Of a DNA stretch of 64,000 bases, positions 10,509 through 22,148 are shown piece by piece. Origin of the DNA: Dimorphilus gyrociliatus. Its lineage: Eukaryota > Annelida > Polychaeta > Dinophilidae. Under the pieces are notes generated by a model that saw only the letters and a program-made list of their open reading frames with translations, searched no databases and was not told the DNA's origin. The stretch's first letter is position 1. Each line of letters begins with the position of its first letter. The position numbers were made by a program, and so were the translations under genes. The stretch covers positions 2,487,501-2,551,500 of the forward strand of contig CAJFCJ010000001.1 in the NCBI GenBank assembly GCA_904063045.1. The letters run 5' to 3'.

Positions 10509-12251
10509 TTATACGTGCTGAGGTGCTTGCTTTTTAGGCCTTGCTCTCTTTGCGGCTGCTGCCGCACCAAAACCACAATAACATACAAATTTCCAATGTG
10601 TTAGATGATTTTTAAGCCTGATAAGGGCATTTCGAACTTTTTTATCCATGGCGGCTAAAATGATTGGATGTGTGAGCGTGTTGGTAAGCAGTAGTTGGAA
10701 GGCGATTACGGTTAAGTAATTCTTAAGCAGGGACTTTTCCAGCGAATCCGTAACGCTTTGGAAGAGAACGGCAACTAGTATACAACAAACTAAACCTGTA
10801 GATAGATATAGATTCGTTAACGATTTACTGGCTGCCCTTAATTTCTCTAGCTTCATTTTTTCGTCGAGCTGCTCTTCCATGGCTGAAAGGGCTGAAATAT
10901 TATCTTTTTGATCTCGAACTCTGGTTGCGTTCGGACCTGTATAGACATCCTCAGTTATTAATTGCTCCTTTGCAGCTTCTTCCTCCCCGTCTTCTTCATT
11001 ATCATCGTCTTCTTCTTCCTCCTCTTCTGCCTCCTCTTCTTCCTCTTCCGGCTCCTCCTCTAGAGCTTCCTTAACTGATCCCAATGAATTTTCTTTCTCA
11101 ATGGGCTCTAAAGCCTTCACAACTGGAGTTTTCATCGTATTAGTTTTTTTAATAGCGTTAGGTGTGCCTTTGGGCGTACTACCACCATTACCCTTTCTCT
11201 TTACAGATGACGGAGGCGACGTATCGTCAACAACAATGGTAGGTATTGAACGCTTACTGTCGCTGTCCTTCAGTTGAGACAAAGATCTAAATTGAGAATA
11301 GAGTTTAGGATTTTCCAATTGATCCTGCAAAGCGGTTATATCAACCGACCACTTTCTGGTATAGTTATAATTAAAATTACTCGACGCAGCTGCTGGCGTC
11401 TCTTTCGAATTATTATTAGCAACCAATTTCCTGCCAAGTTTACCGGAAACTGGTAGGCAATCGTCACCTAGGCCTATATTAGCGACCGTGTGCCGTCTGG
11501 CAGATTTCTGAGCCTGTTTCATTCTCATTTTAAGGTCAAAAGAGTCTAATTCTTCCGCCTCTTCCTCATCGTCACTATTTGATTTGCTCTTTTCTTGAAT
11601 CCTATTTAGATGACGAGTTAATAAAGTCTCAGTTAGTTGCGGTCTACTAATATCAGAAGGCGTTGTAGCATCAGGTTCTTGTTCGATATGGTCCGAAGAC
11701 TTTTTGGGGGGTTCAAGAATCTTATCAAGATTCTTCTTATCCCTCAAACTGACTGCAATTAGGCCAATTAGGGTGGCTAGAAGTATTAACGCGTATAGTG
11801 CAGTAAGTGTTCTACTAGATAATCGACTATTAATCGGTACCAGCAGGCTTACTAATATAGAAACAACCCACACGCAACAGGCAGTAACCAGTAGCCAGTA
11901 TTCCCGGACGCCGCCTACCAATCTATTCACTGCGACACTGCAACTGCACAACACTATTACTGTAAGCGGGAGATAGAGGATAGCGTCCTTGGCAGAGTGG
12001 AAGGCTTGTGGTAGAGGGGAGGAGAAGAATGTGAAAATAACTAATGGCGTCTCAGCCAGACAGAGTATCAAATTGGCTACAGCCAAACTATAAACATACA
12101 CATATTGTCCCGATCGTAGAGATGGTCTAACCAATTGGCAACACAGTAGGCAGATATTTTCAGCGGCACCCACGAGCCCAGTTACCAAATAGACACCTGA
12201 TGCTGCAGCACCTATCCAAACCGACGCCGCCGTCGCATTCGTCGTCGTCAT
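10509..12251 (-). CDS. Orphan seven-transmembrane receptor, rhodopsin-like, single exon
   Basis: An intact 580-residue frame with an ATG after TAGA. Hydrophobic segments lie at about 11-37 (TM1), 49-75 (TM2), 85-107 (TM3), 117-138 (TM4), 146-168 (TM5), 483-503 (TM6) and 515-539 (TM7). TM2 has LAVANLILCL in place of the usual LAxAD, TM3 ends in AVNRLVGG instead of DRY, and TM7 ends in LTHPIILAAMDKK, a distorted NPxxY followed by a short helix. The third intracellular loop is about 310 residues, with a long Glu/Asp run near residue 410 and several Ser/Thr-rich basic stretches. The C-tail has a poly-Ala/basic patch. This is the layout of class A GPCRs, but the missing DRY and the loop length make the coupling uncertain. 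No close family is recognised. The gene is isolated, with 12 kb of non-coding DNA upstream. Confidence 0.75.
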   Translation of the reverse strand: MTTTNATAASVWIGAAASGVYLVTGLVGAAENICLLCCQLVRPSLRSGQYVYVYSLAVANLILCLAETPLVIFTFFSSPLPQAFHSAKDAILYLPLTVIVLCSCSVAVNRLVGGVREYWLLVTACCVWVVSILVSLLVPINSRLSSRTLTALYALILLATLIGLIAVSLRDKKNLDKILEPPKKSSDHIEQEPDATTPSDISRPQLTETLLTRHLNRIQEKSKSNSDDEEEAEELDSFDLKMRMKQAQKSARRHTVANIGLGDDCLPVSGKLGRKLVANNNSKETPAAASSNFNYNYTRKWSVDITALQDQLENPKLYSQFRSLSQLKDSDSKRSIPTIVVDDTSPPSSVKRKGNGGSTPKGTPNAIKKTNTMKTPVVKALEPIEKENSLGSVKEALEEEPEEEEEEAEEEEEEDDDNEEDGEEEAAKEQLITEDVYTGPNATRVRDQKDNISALSAMEEQLDEKMKLEKLRAASKSLTNLYLSTGLVCCILVAVLFQSVTDSLEKSLLKNYLTVIAFQLLLTNTLTHPIILAAMDKKVRNALIRLKNHLTHWKFVCYCGFGAAAAAKRARPKKQAPQHV

Positions 12252-12640
12252 TCTAGTAAAGAATTAGGTTTTTAGTTGGATTATCACGAACCGTAATGCC
12301 TGACACGTATTCTCAATATCTATTGGGGTAATAGTAAAGGGTAGGAGGAGTGTATTTTTCAAACCTAATCTAATCCTTTTATTAAGCTCACGTCATACGT
12401 TTCTAAAGAGTAAGGGAATCGTAAAGATATAGACAGAAGGCACAGGAGTTGAAATAAACTGGATAGTGAGTCTGTTAGACATACTGTATAGTAGTTAATT
12501 TTATTATTACTTTGCACTTTTACATAAAAAGGGTCAACTTGGGACGTAACTAGTAGAACTAGTAAAAAAAAAACTGAATATAGTATAGGTTTATATAGTT
12601 AAGTAATGGAGATAAAATGATAAAAGAAGATAGGTAGCCA

Positions 12641-12763
12641 AGAGAGAGAGAGAGAGAGAAATGAAAAAAAATAGAGAAGAGAGACAGAGAAAGCTAGTGT
12701 GTTAGGAGCGAAGGAAAGACAGAGAGAAAGAGAGAAAGAGAGGAAGAGAGAGAAGGAAAGAGG
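12641..12763. repeat. GA-rich microsatellite block
   Basis: AGAGAG runs broken by AAA and ACAG, purine-only over most of its length. Confidence 0.8.
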
Positions 12764-14585
12764 CGGATAGGAAAGCTATAGGCCTGATTTAATTAATTTG
12801 CTTGACTTCTTCCCGTATATCGTGATTCGCTAACGAAATAGAATATACTGGTATGAGGGTTCTTTTTTCCTTAATTTTGTCTTTGTAGTTTTTTTTTCCT
12901 GTTTTTTTTTTCTTTTTTTGTTTAACTCTACAAAATTTTTCCTAATGGAATGATCATTATTACAACACTTTATCTATATAATTATTTAGAAGAAGGAAAG
13001 TCGAAGAAAATTAGGTTTGTATAGCAATTAGCGTGAGATCGTTTTTCTTCAAAGTTGCCTTGACTCTGAGAAGAAAAGAAAAAAGTTTGCATGGGGGAAA
13101 AAAAAATGGAAAACAATTAGTATCCTATCTTACGTTAATCATTATATTATAAATAATATCGGGTTTTAGCAAGACCGTAATATATAGACAAAAGGATATA
13201 AGGAATATGTAGTAACTTTACTATTATAGTCACCTAATTTTGTTAATAAAATATAATTAGGGCCTATAAAAAGAATCTGAAGAACGGACAAAGGAAGGTT
13301 TGTGTTGCCTCAAGAATTATTCGAAAATATTCAATTGAATATAACTCTATATTAGGATCTTGTCTCGAAGGTTGTTTTCCCTTATCTTTTACTCTTTCTT
13401 TCATTCTTCCTTCCTCAAAACCTTACACCACAGAGACGTAAACATCACGTAGAGACACCCAGTATACTACGAAGTCTAATACATATACTCTCTAGCATTA
13501 TAAACAGTATATACAGAGGAAATATCTTTCTTATTAACTTGCATACTGGCTCTCTCTTTCCGTCTACCTTCTTCATTAATGCAAACAGACATACATAAAC
13601 TCGGGTTATCGCCTTATTGCTTACGGCGTTTGCGCTTCACTAAAAAAGAGGGAAAAGGGCGGAAAAATAAAAAACAATGTAAATATTGTATATCGCGATC
13701 ATAAGCTAATGACATGCGCCACCATACGACGACATTTCATCCGCATTGTATACCAATCAGAATATGCCAAACGTACATACTCGGTTCTGTTCTCTCAATT
13801 CTTTCAATCACGCTCCTGTCCTTTTTAAACGCCCACTGCACCTGCTAAGGTTTATATAATAACTCCAAGTGCATACATTCTATCAACCTTTTCTTTCTAT
13901 TTTTAATCTGACGCCTCTTTTCTTTGAGCAAGTCTCTTTGTCTATTCCTCTATGTTATTGGTGAGTGTAATCACAGTATAAATTCATTCAACCACTACAT
14001 TGAACTATAGTACAAAGAGCGTCGCCAAATTCTATCCGTTTACTTAAATAAGTAAGGCAGGCTTGATTGGACTATAACGCGAATGTTATAAACCTGCAAC
14101 GGATCTAATGAAGGAAGATAATCGGATTTTGTTTTCATCACTTCTATCTTCAGGAAAACAAAACTCACTAAATGATTCCTCTTGTTTTTTTTTCTTTGCT
14201 TTTGTGTATCTACGATAAATCCTCTTCTTTCAATTCTACTTTCAACTTTTCCTAAGGGCTATTCGATAGGCGGCGCTGCTAATTTTCACTAAATTGACCG
14301 GTTGTTTATTTGTTTAAATTTAAACGGTATTAGAGAAGAGAAAGCTTTTTTTCTTTTTCTCTCTCAATTTTCCCAAAAGCCGTTTCCTTTCGGATAGAAA
14401 AACCTTATTTTTCGCTATAAAAACTCTTTTGATGTTTTAAAACAACTTCCCTTATGATATTAAAAAAAAAGAAATGTCTAATTCCTATTAATATATATAA
14501 ATATCTCTCTATAGGCTTAAAAAGTACTTTTTTAACATTCTAGCATTAGAAGCCTTTTGAATATAATTAAAATGAAGTCAATTTA

Positions 14586-14593
14586 TGACGTCA
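14586..14593. promoter_or_regulatory. Full CRE palindrome (TGACGTCA)
   Basis: Perfect cAMP-response/ATF palindrome followed by GTCAGCTGTCA, in non-coding DNA 2.3 kb upstream of the 7TM gene. A second copy is at 15090-15097. Function is inferred from the motif only. Confidence 0.35.
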
Positions 14594-15875
14594 TGTCAGC
14601 TGTCAAGTTTTTGAAGAACGAGAAAGCGAAAAAATTGTAAAAGATTTCAAAGAAAGACACAAAAAAATAGAATCAAAGAAGAAGTAGGAGAAAGATACGA
14701 AATAGTAAAATAGGGGAAAAGAGGTTGAAGAAGGGAAGGCATGGCAAGGATAAGGAGAAAAAGAGAAATTGGAATAATAATAGCTAAAAATGAAGATGAT
14801 ATTACAAATATTTTAATTAAAGTGAAGTAAAAAGAATTTTTCTTTAAAAAAAAAAAGTAAATAAAAAAAATCCATTGCCTGATGTTTTTCTTTCTAATTT
14901 CCTATGTATATCTCGGTGCTAATACTTTATAAAAGCCTTACCTTTATTTATAAACTATGGGCGTTTTAGGACGTTTCGTTATTGGACAGCACAGATTCTT
15001 TTGTACAAAACATAGAAAGAGGCGGAAGTAATCGATGCCTCAATCATAAATACTTTCGAACACATGCCAGAAAAAGCTATAGGGCTTGATGACGTCACGA
15101 AACAATCATTTCTAGATTACATTCTCTCTCTCTGTCTTTTATACATGTGTAGTATTGAGTTGTATATCCAAATGGGTGTAACAATATAAATATAGTATAT
15201 GTAGTACAGTCAGTACAGAAAGAGAACATATATATATATTTATATACAGAATATATATATATAATATATGTTTGCCATGTTTATCACCAGCTGGGATCTT
15301 GTAGTACAATATTTGTAAATTCGTTTAATCATTTACAAAGAGTTACGTAAACAATTTGGCAATGAAAAAAAAAAAGTGAATTTTTTTGACACGAGATATG
15401 AACGGGAAGAAAAATATTAACCTATTCGATAGATGAAAGTGTTGCCAGCGGAGATTTTTCCCTACCAATTAGTACGTGCATAAGATGAAGGTTCTGGGCA
15501 TCGTTTGCTCATATAAGGAGCTTGAGTGTTTCCCTTGGCATATCTTACTCTCTACTTCTCTTACTTTCCTTATTTTTCCCCCTTTTTAAGCATAACCACT
15601 AATATTTTACTATCGCTACTCTGCTCAACTGTAAACTTTCTCACGTATAATTTTTTTTCGTATTAGTCACACCCTAATGGCTTATTCTCTTATGTATATA
15701 TACGCTTTCGAAGCTCGATTATCCCATAGCTACATAATCCTATGAAAATCCTGCATTTCTCTCTCGAATGCGTGTTATACTCAAGGACTTTTATAAAAAT
15801 GCTTTTCTCATTAATATTTCCGCGTGGAAAGAAAAGGGTTTGCTAAGGTAAGTAAAAGACATACGATATGATGTG

Positions 15876-15889
15876 GTGTCACGTGACAC
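15876..15889. promoter_or_regulatory. 14-bp perfect E-box palindrome GTGTCACGTGACAC
   Basis: CACGTG core with TCACGTGA flanks, the form bound by USF, MITF/TFE and related bHLH-Zip factors. It lies in non-coding DNA beside GGCGCCATCT. Confidence 0.35.
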
Positions 15890-16656
15890 TAAGGGCGCCA
15901 TCTGAGCTCAAGTATTCGGGGGAGAATCACATGGTTACTTATCCTGTGTTAATTAAAAAGAGTAGAAGGAAGGATGAACTAAATGAAACCTACCGCCCTT
16001 TTTTCTCTACATAACTCATTCATTCAGGCCCTCCCTCTTGTTGGAAATCTCTATGATTATTTCTACTCTTTAGCATTCCCCTTATCAATTTATCCATCTG
16101 TCAATCAGTTTATCCTCCTACCTGTCTATCAACTTATCTTTCAATCTTTTGCATTTCCCTCCTTTCTTCTGCATCTCTGGAGAGATGTATACATATTTGA
16201 GCTTATTTACAAACATATGCTTACGCTCAGCACATATTGATGCATCGTTATCAATATTCCTTTTGCCCATGTTTAAACCATCAACCATATTTATCATCCT
16301 ACTCCTTATGACTATCTCTTTTCCACCTATGTTGGATTTTTACCCCCACACAGCCTAAGGAATTATTTATCATTCGCAACGAGTCACTAACGATTAAATG
16401 AAAAACTTTAATTCTTATCAAAGAAAAACTTTCATTCTATTCATATATCACGAACTTTCTTTCAATTAGGTTTTTGAGATCCTAATGCTGATTTAAGCAG
16501 AGTATAACATTTAAATTTATAACTCGACTTCCAATTATCGAATTAGTATAACTCTACTTCTAGTAAAAATAAATGTCAAGCTGAGTTTATTCAAAGTATT
16601 CTCACCCTTTCTCTTCTCTCTCTCTTTTTTTTGCTCCCCCTCCCCCTTCTTTCTTT

Positions 16657-16680
16657 CTCTCTCTCTCTCTCTCTCTCTCT
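16657..16680. repeat. (CT)n microsatellite
   Basis: Pure CTCTCT run preceded by a poly-C/T patch (16630-16656). Confidence 0.85.
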
Positions 16681-18334
16681 TTCCCTTTTCGCTCTCCTCT
16701 ACATTTAACCACTACTTAGATCTAATGATAATTGATGTCGTATGCACTCAAAATTTTTTTCTACGTGCTCTCTAATTACACCGAATAAAAGACGTTTTTT
16801 AATAAGACTGTTGTCCAAAAAGATGTTGAAAATAATGCTTGTTTATGAAATTTGCATATTAATGAATAATAGTAATAAAGGAGTTTTTTTTCTTTTCATA
16901 TATCTCTTCAAGTTATAGAAATTATAAAAGAAAATTGTGCTAGAGAATTCTTTTCAAGAGAAAAAAAACGAGACGAAAGGTTAGAGGAAATATGATATTC
17001 AACTAGAGAAGATGAACGTACGTTAGCCGTAAGAGAAAGGCGTTAAATTGAAGATTGTATGTAGTATTTTTCTGTATCATTAGTGTAGAAAAAGGAGGCT
17101 CTACTTTGTCGGTGTAAATTGAGTTTATAATGGTTTGATATAACTCACTAGAGTGCAAAGTTAAAGACGTTTGCCTTTTTCCCATTACATAATATTCTCT
17201 TCTCTTTATCTTTCTTCTTTTTTCATTCTCTTATCAATTAAAATGAAAAAAAATAATCGATTTAATAATATGAAGAGAGAGAGAGAGAGAGAGAGAAAGA
17301 ATGGGAAATGGAGGGGGAGAGTGAAAGATAGTCAGACAGAAATTGACTTTTAACAGATAATAATAGTATTTTGATGGTTGTGTCTTGTTCTATTGATTAT
17401 GAAGAGAAGGTCAACCAAGTATCATTTCGTTACAGTTAAACAATCTACACCAGAAGGCAATTTGCGATTTATAACATTTAGTATTTTTGATCAAAATCAT
17501 TAAAATATTTTCTGTCTAATCCATATTGGAAAAATATAATTAAGGAGGGTAGAGAAGAGGAAGAAGAAGGGAAAAAAGACTATAGGAAGGTGGGCTTTGA
17601 ATAAAAGCTACAATTAAATTTTGGAACGTGTCTGCACACATAACAAGATCAAACTTTTTATCGGATACACTAATCGATAATTTGGTAAATAAGCTCGTTG
17701 AGAATGTGTTTATCATTATTTCTTTCGAAACCCAATAAAAGAGAATAGTTTAATAGATTTTTTTTGGCTTTAGTAAGCCTATTCCCAGAGATAAACGCCA
17801 CCGTATATTCTTCTATATTCAATAGTAATAGTTAGAAGGATCTTAACTGACTGTTGTCAGTCTTCTCTATTGTTCACCGGCGATCATTTGAAAGAGAGAT
17901 TACTATCACGTGATTTAAAGTACTCTTCTCACGTATTCTGGTTCCTTTTTTTTTCCATCTTACCATTTCTTCATCAACTTTTATGAATAATAATACTAAT
18001 ACTATTGCTATTATTAACAGTAGGATGTTTGTTATTGGTAAAAGTTATTTATTTTATTATTACGTAATATTAAACTGTATAACTTTATAAAAAAAAAATA
18101 CCGGTAATCTAACACAGTCTTTCATTTCTTTGCAAATAGGAAATAACAATATTTTAATATATTTCATTTTAAAGTACATAGAAAAAAAAAATTTCGTTTG
18201 AATGCTCGAGTTGTCATGGCAACTACAACAAAAAAACTGACTAATATGTAATATTTATTAAATAGTACAGACCTGTAAACGAATATTTTATCTCTCTTGT
18301 ACGTCTTTTACATGAGTTAATGCATAATAAAACG

Positions 18335-18660
18335 GCAGTTGGTCAGATTACGTGACAACTGCAAAAGGCGTTGCTGCGCTGCGCGCCATAATTGACTGCT
18401 GCAGCCGTCAAGTCGATCAAGTCGAGCTTTAATATATAAAGAAAAAGCTTGCTGTGAAGATTTATTCAAATTTTATTCACGATAGATATAAAAAACCGTC
18501 AGCAAATAATAGGCTGACTGCAGCGATTGCATATAAACAACCACAGGTCTGAAAAGTAAAAACTATAGCGTCTATCTAAGCCTATACGGAGAATCGCTAG
18601 TATTGCAGTTTTACAGTTGTTGCACTGCACCGATAGTGTCATTCAGTCGTTTTTCCTGTC
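18335..18660. promoter_or_regulatory. Base-balanced non-coding island, possible promoter
   Basis: It opens with a hairpin-capable GCAGTTGGTCA...TGACAACTGC (18335-18362), then TGCGCTGCGCGCC, paired GTCAAGTCGATCAAGTCGAG repeats, a TATATAAAG element near 18433, and several CTGCAG/GACTGCAGC copies. The composition differs clearly from the AT-rich surroundings. There is no long frame and no splice-linked exon. It could be a promoter, an enhancer or a non-coding RNA gene. The evidence is composition and motifs only. Confidence 0.3.
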
Positions 18661-20612
18661 GTGCGCTATTGAGGTGTTTCGCTAAGGTCATGGTCACATG
18701 ATCAATTCTTATTCTAACCACAAGTTTTCCACGGATAATATATTTGTCAACAAAGCTTTATACTTTTCCTGAAACGTTATCTTTCTTTTCTATCTAACTC
18801 TATCTGTTTTCTTAATTTTATTGTCCGTCTTTTTTTTTTTTACTCTTTTTCTCCATCTCTCTTCACTCATTCACTCACTCACTAAGTCACTCACTCATAC
18901 GCACATATATATACACATACACACACATAGTTTCTCCTCTCTCTCTCTCGCTTTCTTTCTTTCCTTTTTGCCCTTCTTTATCTTTCCTTTGTTCTCTACC
19001 TATTTTCTACCAACTCACTTTTTACTCCCCTTTCTATGTCTCGTCTATTTCCTTCCTTCCTTTCCTTAAATCCCGGATATTGCTCGATTAATCTTCAACT
19101 ATGTAATAAACAGAACCTTCCTCCGTAATTTGACTTGAAATCAACAATCTGGTTCCTTATTGCTTGTTAATTAGTATTCGACTGTAGAATCGTCTAATAC
19201 ATATATTCTGCACACTTCCTAAATGGAATTTGACCAGCCTTCTCTTATATCCATGAAATGTATTTTCAGTTTAGCAAGTAGTTGCAGATATTTATTAAAG
19301 TTTTAAATAGGGCACATTGTAAAAATCTCTTAAAAGCAAAGCTTGAGAATAATAAAACCTTATTAAAAATTAAATGTAACAACTTTAATTGTGCAAAATA
19401 CCATCTCTATATCAACATTTAAGAACTATTAGTATTTCTCAGTGACCTATATCTTATTTGTTAAGATCTTTAGAAAAAAATTTCTCACTTTCACGCAACT
19501 TTTTCCAGGTTTCTTTTTTTAGAACAAACAATGATAGTTTAACGGGAAGAAAATACAGAATACTGTCAAAGTGACAGATAGAAGAGCAAGGATAAATGGA
19601 CTTAAGGGTAACAAGTATCATTCTAATTCAAAAAGTGACTATATGTCAAAAGACTAAGCAACTAGCAATTAAATGATAAAACAGAAGTATCTTTCGTTTA
19701 GAAACAAATATGAGTATATGACGTTTTCGGTCTTTATCTTAGTCCATCCTTATTGAGTCTAAGATGGATAATAACCAACCGTTAGATGGCGTTACTATAA
19801 AATACAACTCTCTTCATTTACGTGAAACGTAATAAATTTTCATAAACGGAAACGGCGACTGTATATCTAGCTGCTTTCCGTCGATATCATTGTTTATATA
19901 ACGTCTGTCAATCTTTTTCTATAGACAACCAGCATAAGCCATATAAACAAGGAGTATATATACTGTATATACATGAATGTACAGTATTTATAACTAATAC
20001 ATGCATACTTAACATACAATTGCCTAAAAGACTCCAAGATGTTTATATATATATATATATATATATATAAACAAACGTCTTTATACATTAAGTACATAAA
20101 CTTTTATATACACAATTCTAATATATGCATATACAAAAATATATTAATATCTATTTATATTGGTATTTATATCTATATATTTCATTTACATTAGCTTTAA
20201 CAATATTAATATCATGCTTAAATAAGCGGCTTCCTGACAAAACTTTTTTTTTACTAGGAATCACGTGATTATCTTTCTTTTTCTTCTAGGCTTAATTTTT
20301 CCCTCTGTCACTCTTAAACGAGTGAAAAATAGTGGGAAACATGTGTTTTCCCCCTACTTTGTTTTTCTCTCTCTTTTACCGACGCTATTGTTTTCTTTTT
20401 TTATCTATTCTGAAATAAATAGTAGGGTAATCTAGAAAAAAAACCTATATGCGACAAATTCAATCATTAATTATGTCTGCTAATAGTATACTTAAAGATA
20501 TTATTAGCAAACTTTGACTTTAAACAGCTTTTAAAGTCAATTCTGGTGTAAAACCTTATTTATTCGACATATTTCCTTTGCAATATTAAAAGTATATATA
20601 AAAGGAGTAAAG

Positions 20613-20616
<4 letters not shown>

Positions 20617-20645
<29 letters not shown>
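20617..20645. repeat. (GA)n microsatellite
   Basis: Pure GAGAGA run. Confidence 0.9.
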
Positions 20646-20649
<4 letters not shown>

Positions 20650-20859
20650 CGAAGGAAAAGAGAAAAGAGTTCGAAAAGGACTCAATTTAAAATAACATAT
20701 ACCACGTGATTTATGATGAAAGCTTAATGAAGCAATTGAAAGTCTTTCTCCTATTTATTTTCAATGTGAGCTATATAGTAGAAAGATACGATATAGAGAT
20801 AATAATTGAAAGAGTTAAGTTGGCGAATTATCCCAATATATGAAAGATTGAAGCTGGAG

Positions 20860-20895
20860 ATATATATTTATATATATATATATATATAGATAGAG

Positions 20896-20936
<41 letters not shown>

Positions 20937-20937
20937 A
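20860..20937. repeat. Compound (TA)n-(GATA)n-(GA)n microsatellite
   Basis: TATATA passes into TAGATAGATA repeats and then GAGAGA, a typical compound simple repeat. Confidence 0.9.
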
Positions 20938-21238
20938 TAACAGTATACAATTGTATATACTTATAAAATTAAAAAAAAATCTTTCTTTCTCCTCTTAAAA
21001 AAACGTACATAAAGAAAAAATATAGAAATTGTAATTTAAAAGGGAAACCGCCCATTTTTTGTAATAGCAACCGACATAATAAATACTCAGGTAAGGAAAA
21101 GAGACGGCGGGAGATTCTTTTAAGTATGTATTGTAAGTAAAAAATTTCTGGAGAAAGAAATTCGTCGTGTATACTTACATATAAAGTTTTCGCGGCATGA
21201 AAAGGAAATCATGTTATATCCCGAAACGAAGCGTTTCG

Positions 21239-21480
21239 CTGTATACTCGACTGCAAAGTGCAAACAAGAATTGATGATTGTGGCTCCGTCTGGTAGTCAG
21301 CTAACAGGTGACAGCGTTCGCGTCGCGGTCATCGTAAAAGATGGCAGCTTCGATCATTAGGGCTTGATCGTCCTTTGATAAAACGGCGCTTTTATCCCAA
21401 CCGCCTTTAATCCGACGTTTGATATACGAGTTTTCCTATGGCTAATAGGTTTCGACGCTCGAATCTTTCCAAACGCCCTC
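21239..21480. promoter_or_regulatory. Base-balanced non-coding island, possible promoter or first exon
   Basis: A locally GC-richer patch with AAGCGTTTCGCTG, GTTCGCGTCGCGGTCATCG, AAAAGATGGCAGC (YY1-like, with an ATG) and AACGGCGCTTTTATCCC. The YY1-like ATG opens a frame of only 8 codons. A plus-strand frame begins at 21438 (MANRFRRSNLSK...) and could end at a GTACTG donor near 21571. No downstream exon could be matched, so neither frame is called. Confidence 0.3.
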
Positions 21481-22093
21481 TCCCCCCCTTTTCTTCATCA
21501 GTTTGTGTTTTAAGTGGCACGAGCGACAAAATCACTCAAGTGATTTCGTTAGCACTAATTACATACAAGGTACTGAAGTGTCTGCGTTTATTAGAATGTT
21601 TATATTTTACTTTCCTTACCAGCGTAAAATTCTTAGCGACAAGTTATATAGGCAATAAACCGGCCTATGCCTTGTTAATTGACAATATCCAGTATATATA
21701 TATATATATATATATACATATATACTGTATATATACTAATATTCAACGTGAAATAACTAAAACAACTTGCGTATACTTTAGTAACGCCCTCTAGCGAATT
21801 GTTCACGTTCAGAAAACGCTTCAAACACACATAAAACCTCGATATTTTATTAGTTGATTATCAATTTTGTTATTAAATAACTCGAATAGTCTGTTTTTGC
21901 CTTGAGCATTTTCTCAATTTATCATCGGTGTTCAACAGGTTAATTGCATCTATTCTACACTTTTGTACTTAACAGTGTATATTTTTTATACTATTACTCT
22001 CCCTTTTATCTTATGTACTTGCGTCTTTCTCACTTTTAAGAAAAGAAGGTCAGAATTAAAACTTTGTTTTCTGCATTTATCATCAATTTCGTA

Positions 22094-22114
22094 GAGGGAG
22101 AGAAAGAGAGGAAA

Positions 22115-22146
<32 letters not shown>

Positions 22147-22148
22147 AG
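22094..22148. repeat. (GA)n/(G)n microsatellite
   Basis: GAGAGA run ending in a G-run. A second GA run lies at 22242-22265. Confidence 0.85.

Noticed and set aside
15983-16358. Two overlapping plus-strand frames (85 and 69 codons)
   Set aside because: Both are Phe/Leu/Tyr-rich in a pyrimidine-rich stretch, without splice-linked neighbours or family motifs.
18821-19069. 82-codon plus-strand frame with His/Thr/Ser repeats
   Set aside because: It lies over CT, CACT and CA simple repeats and has no protein-like periodicity.
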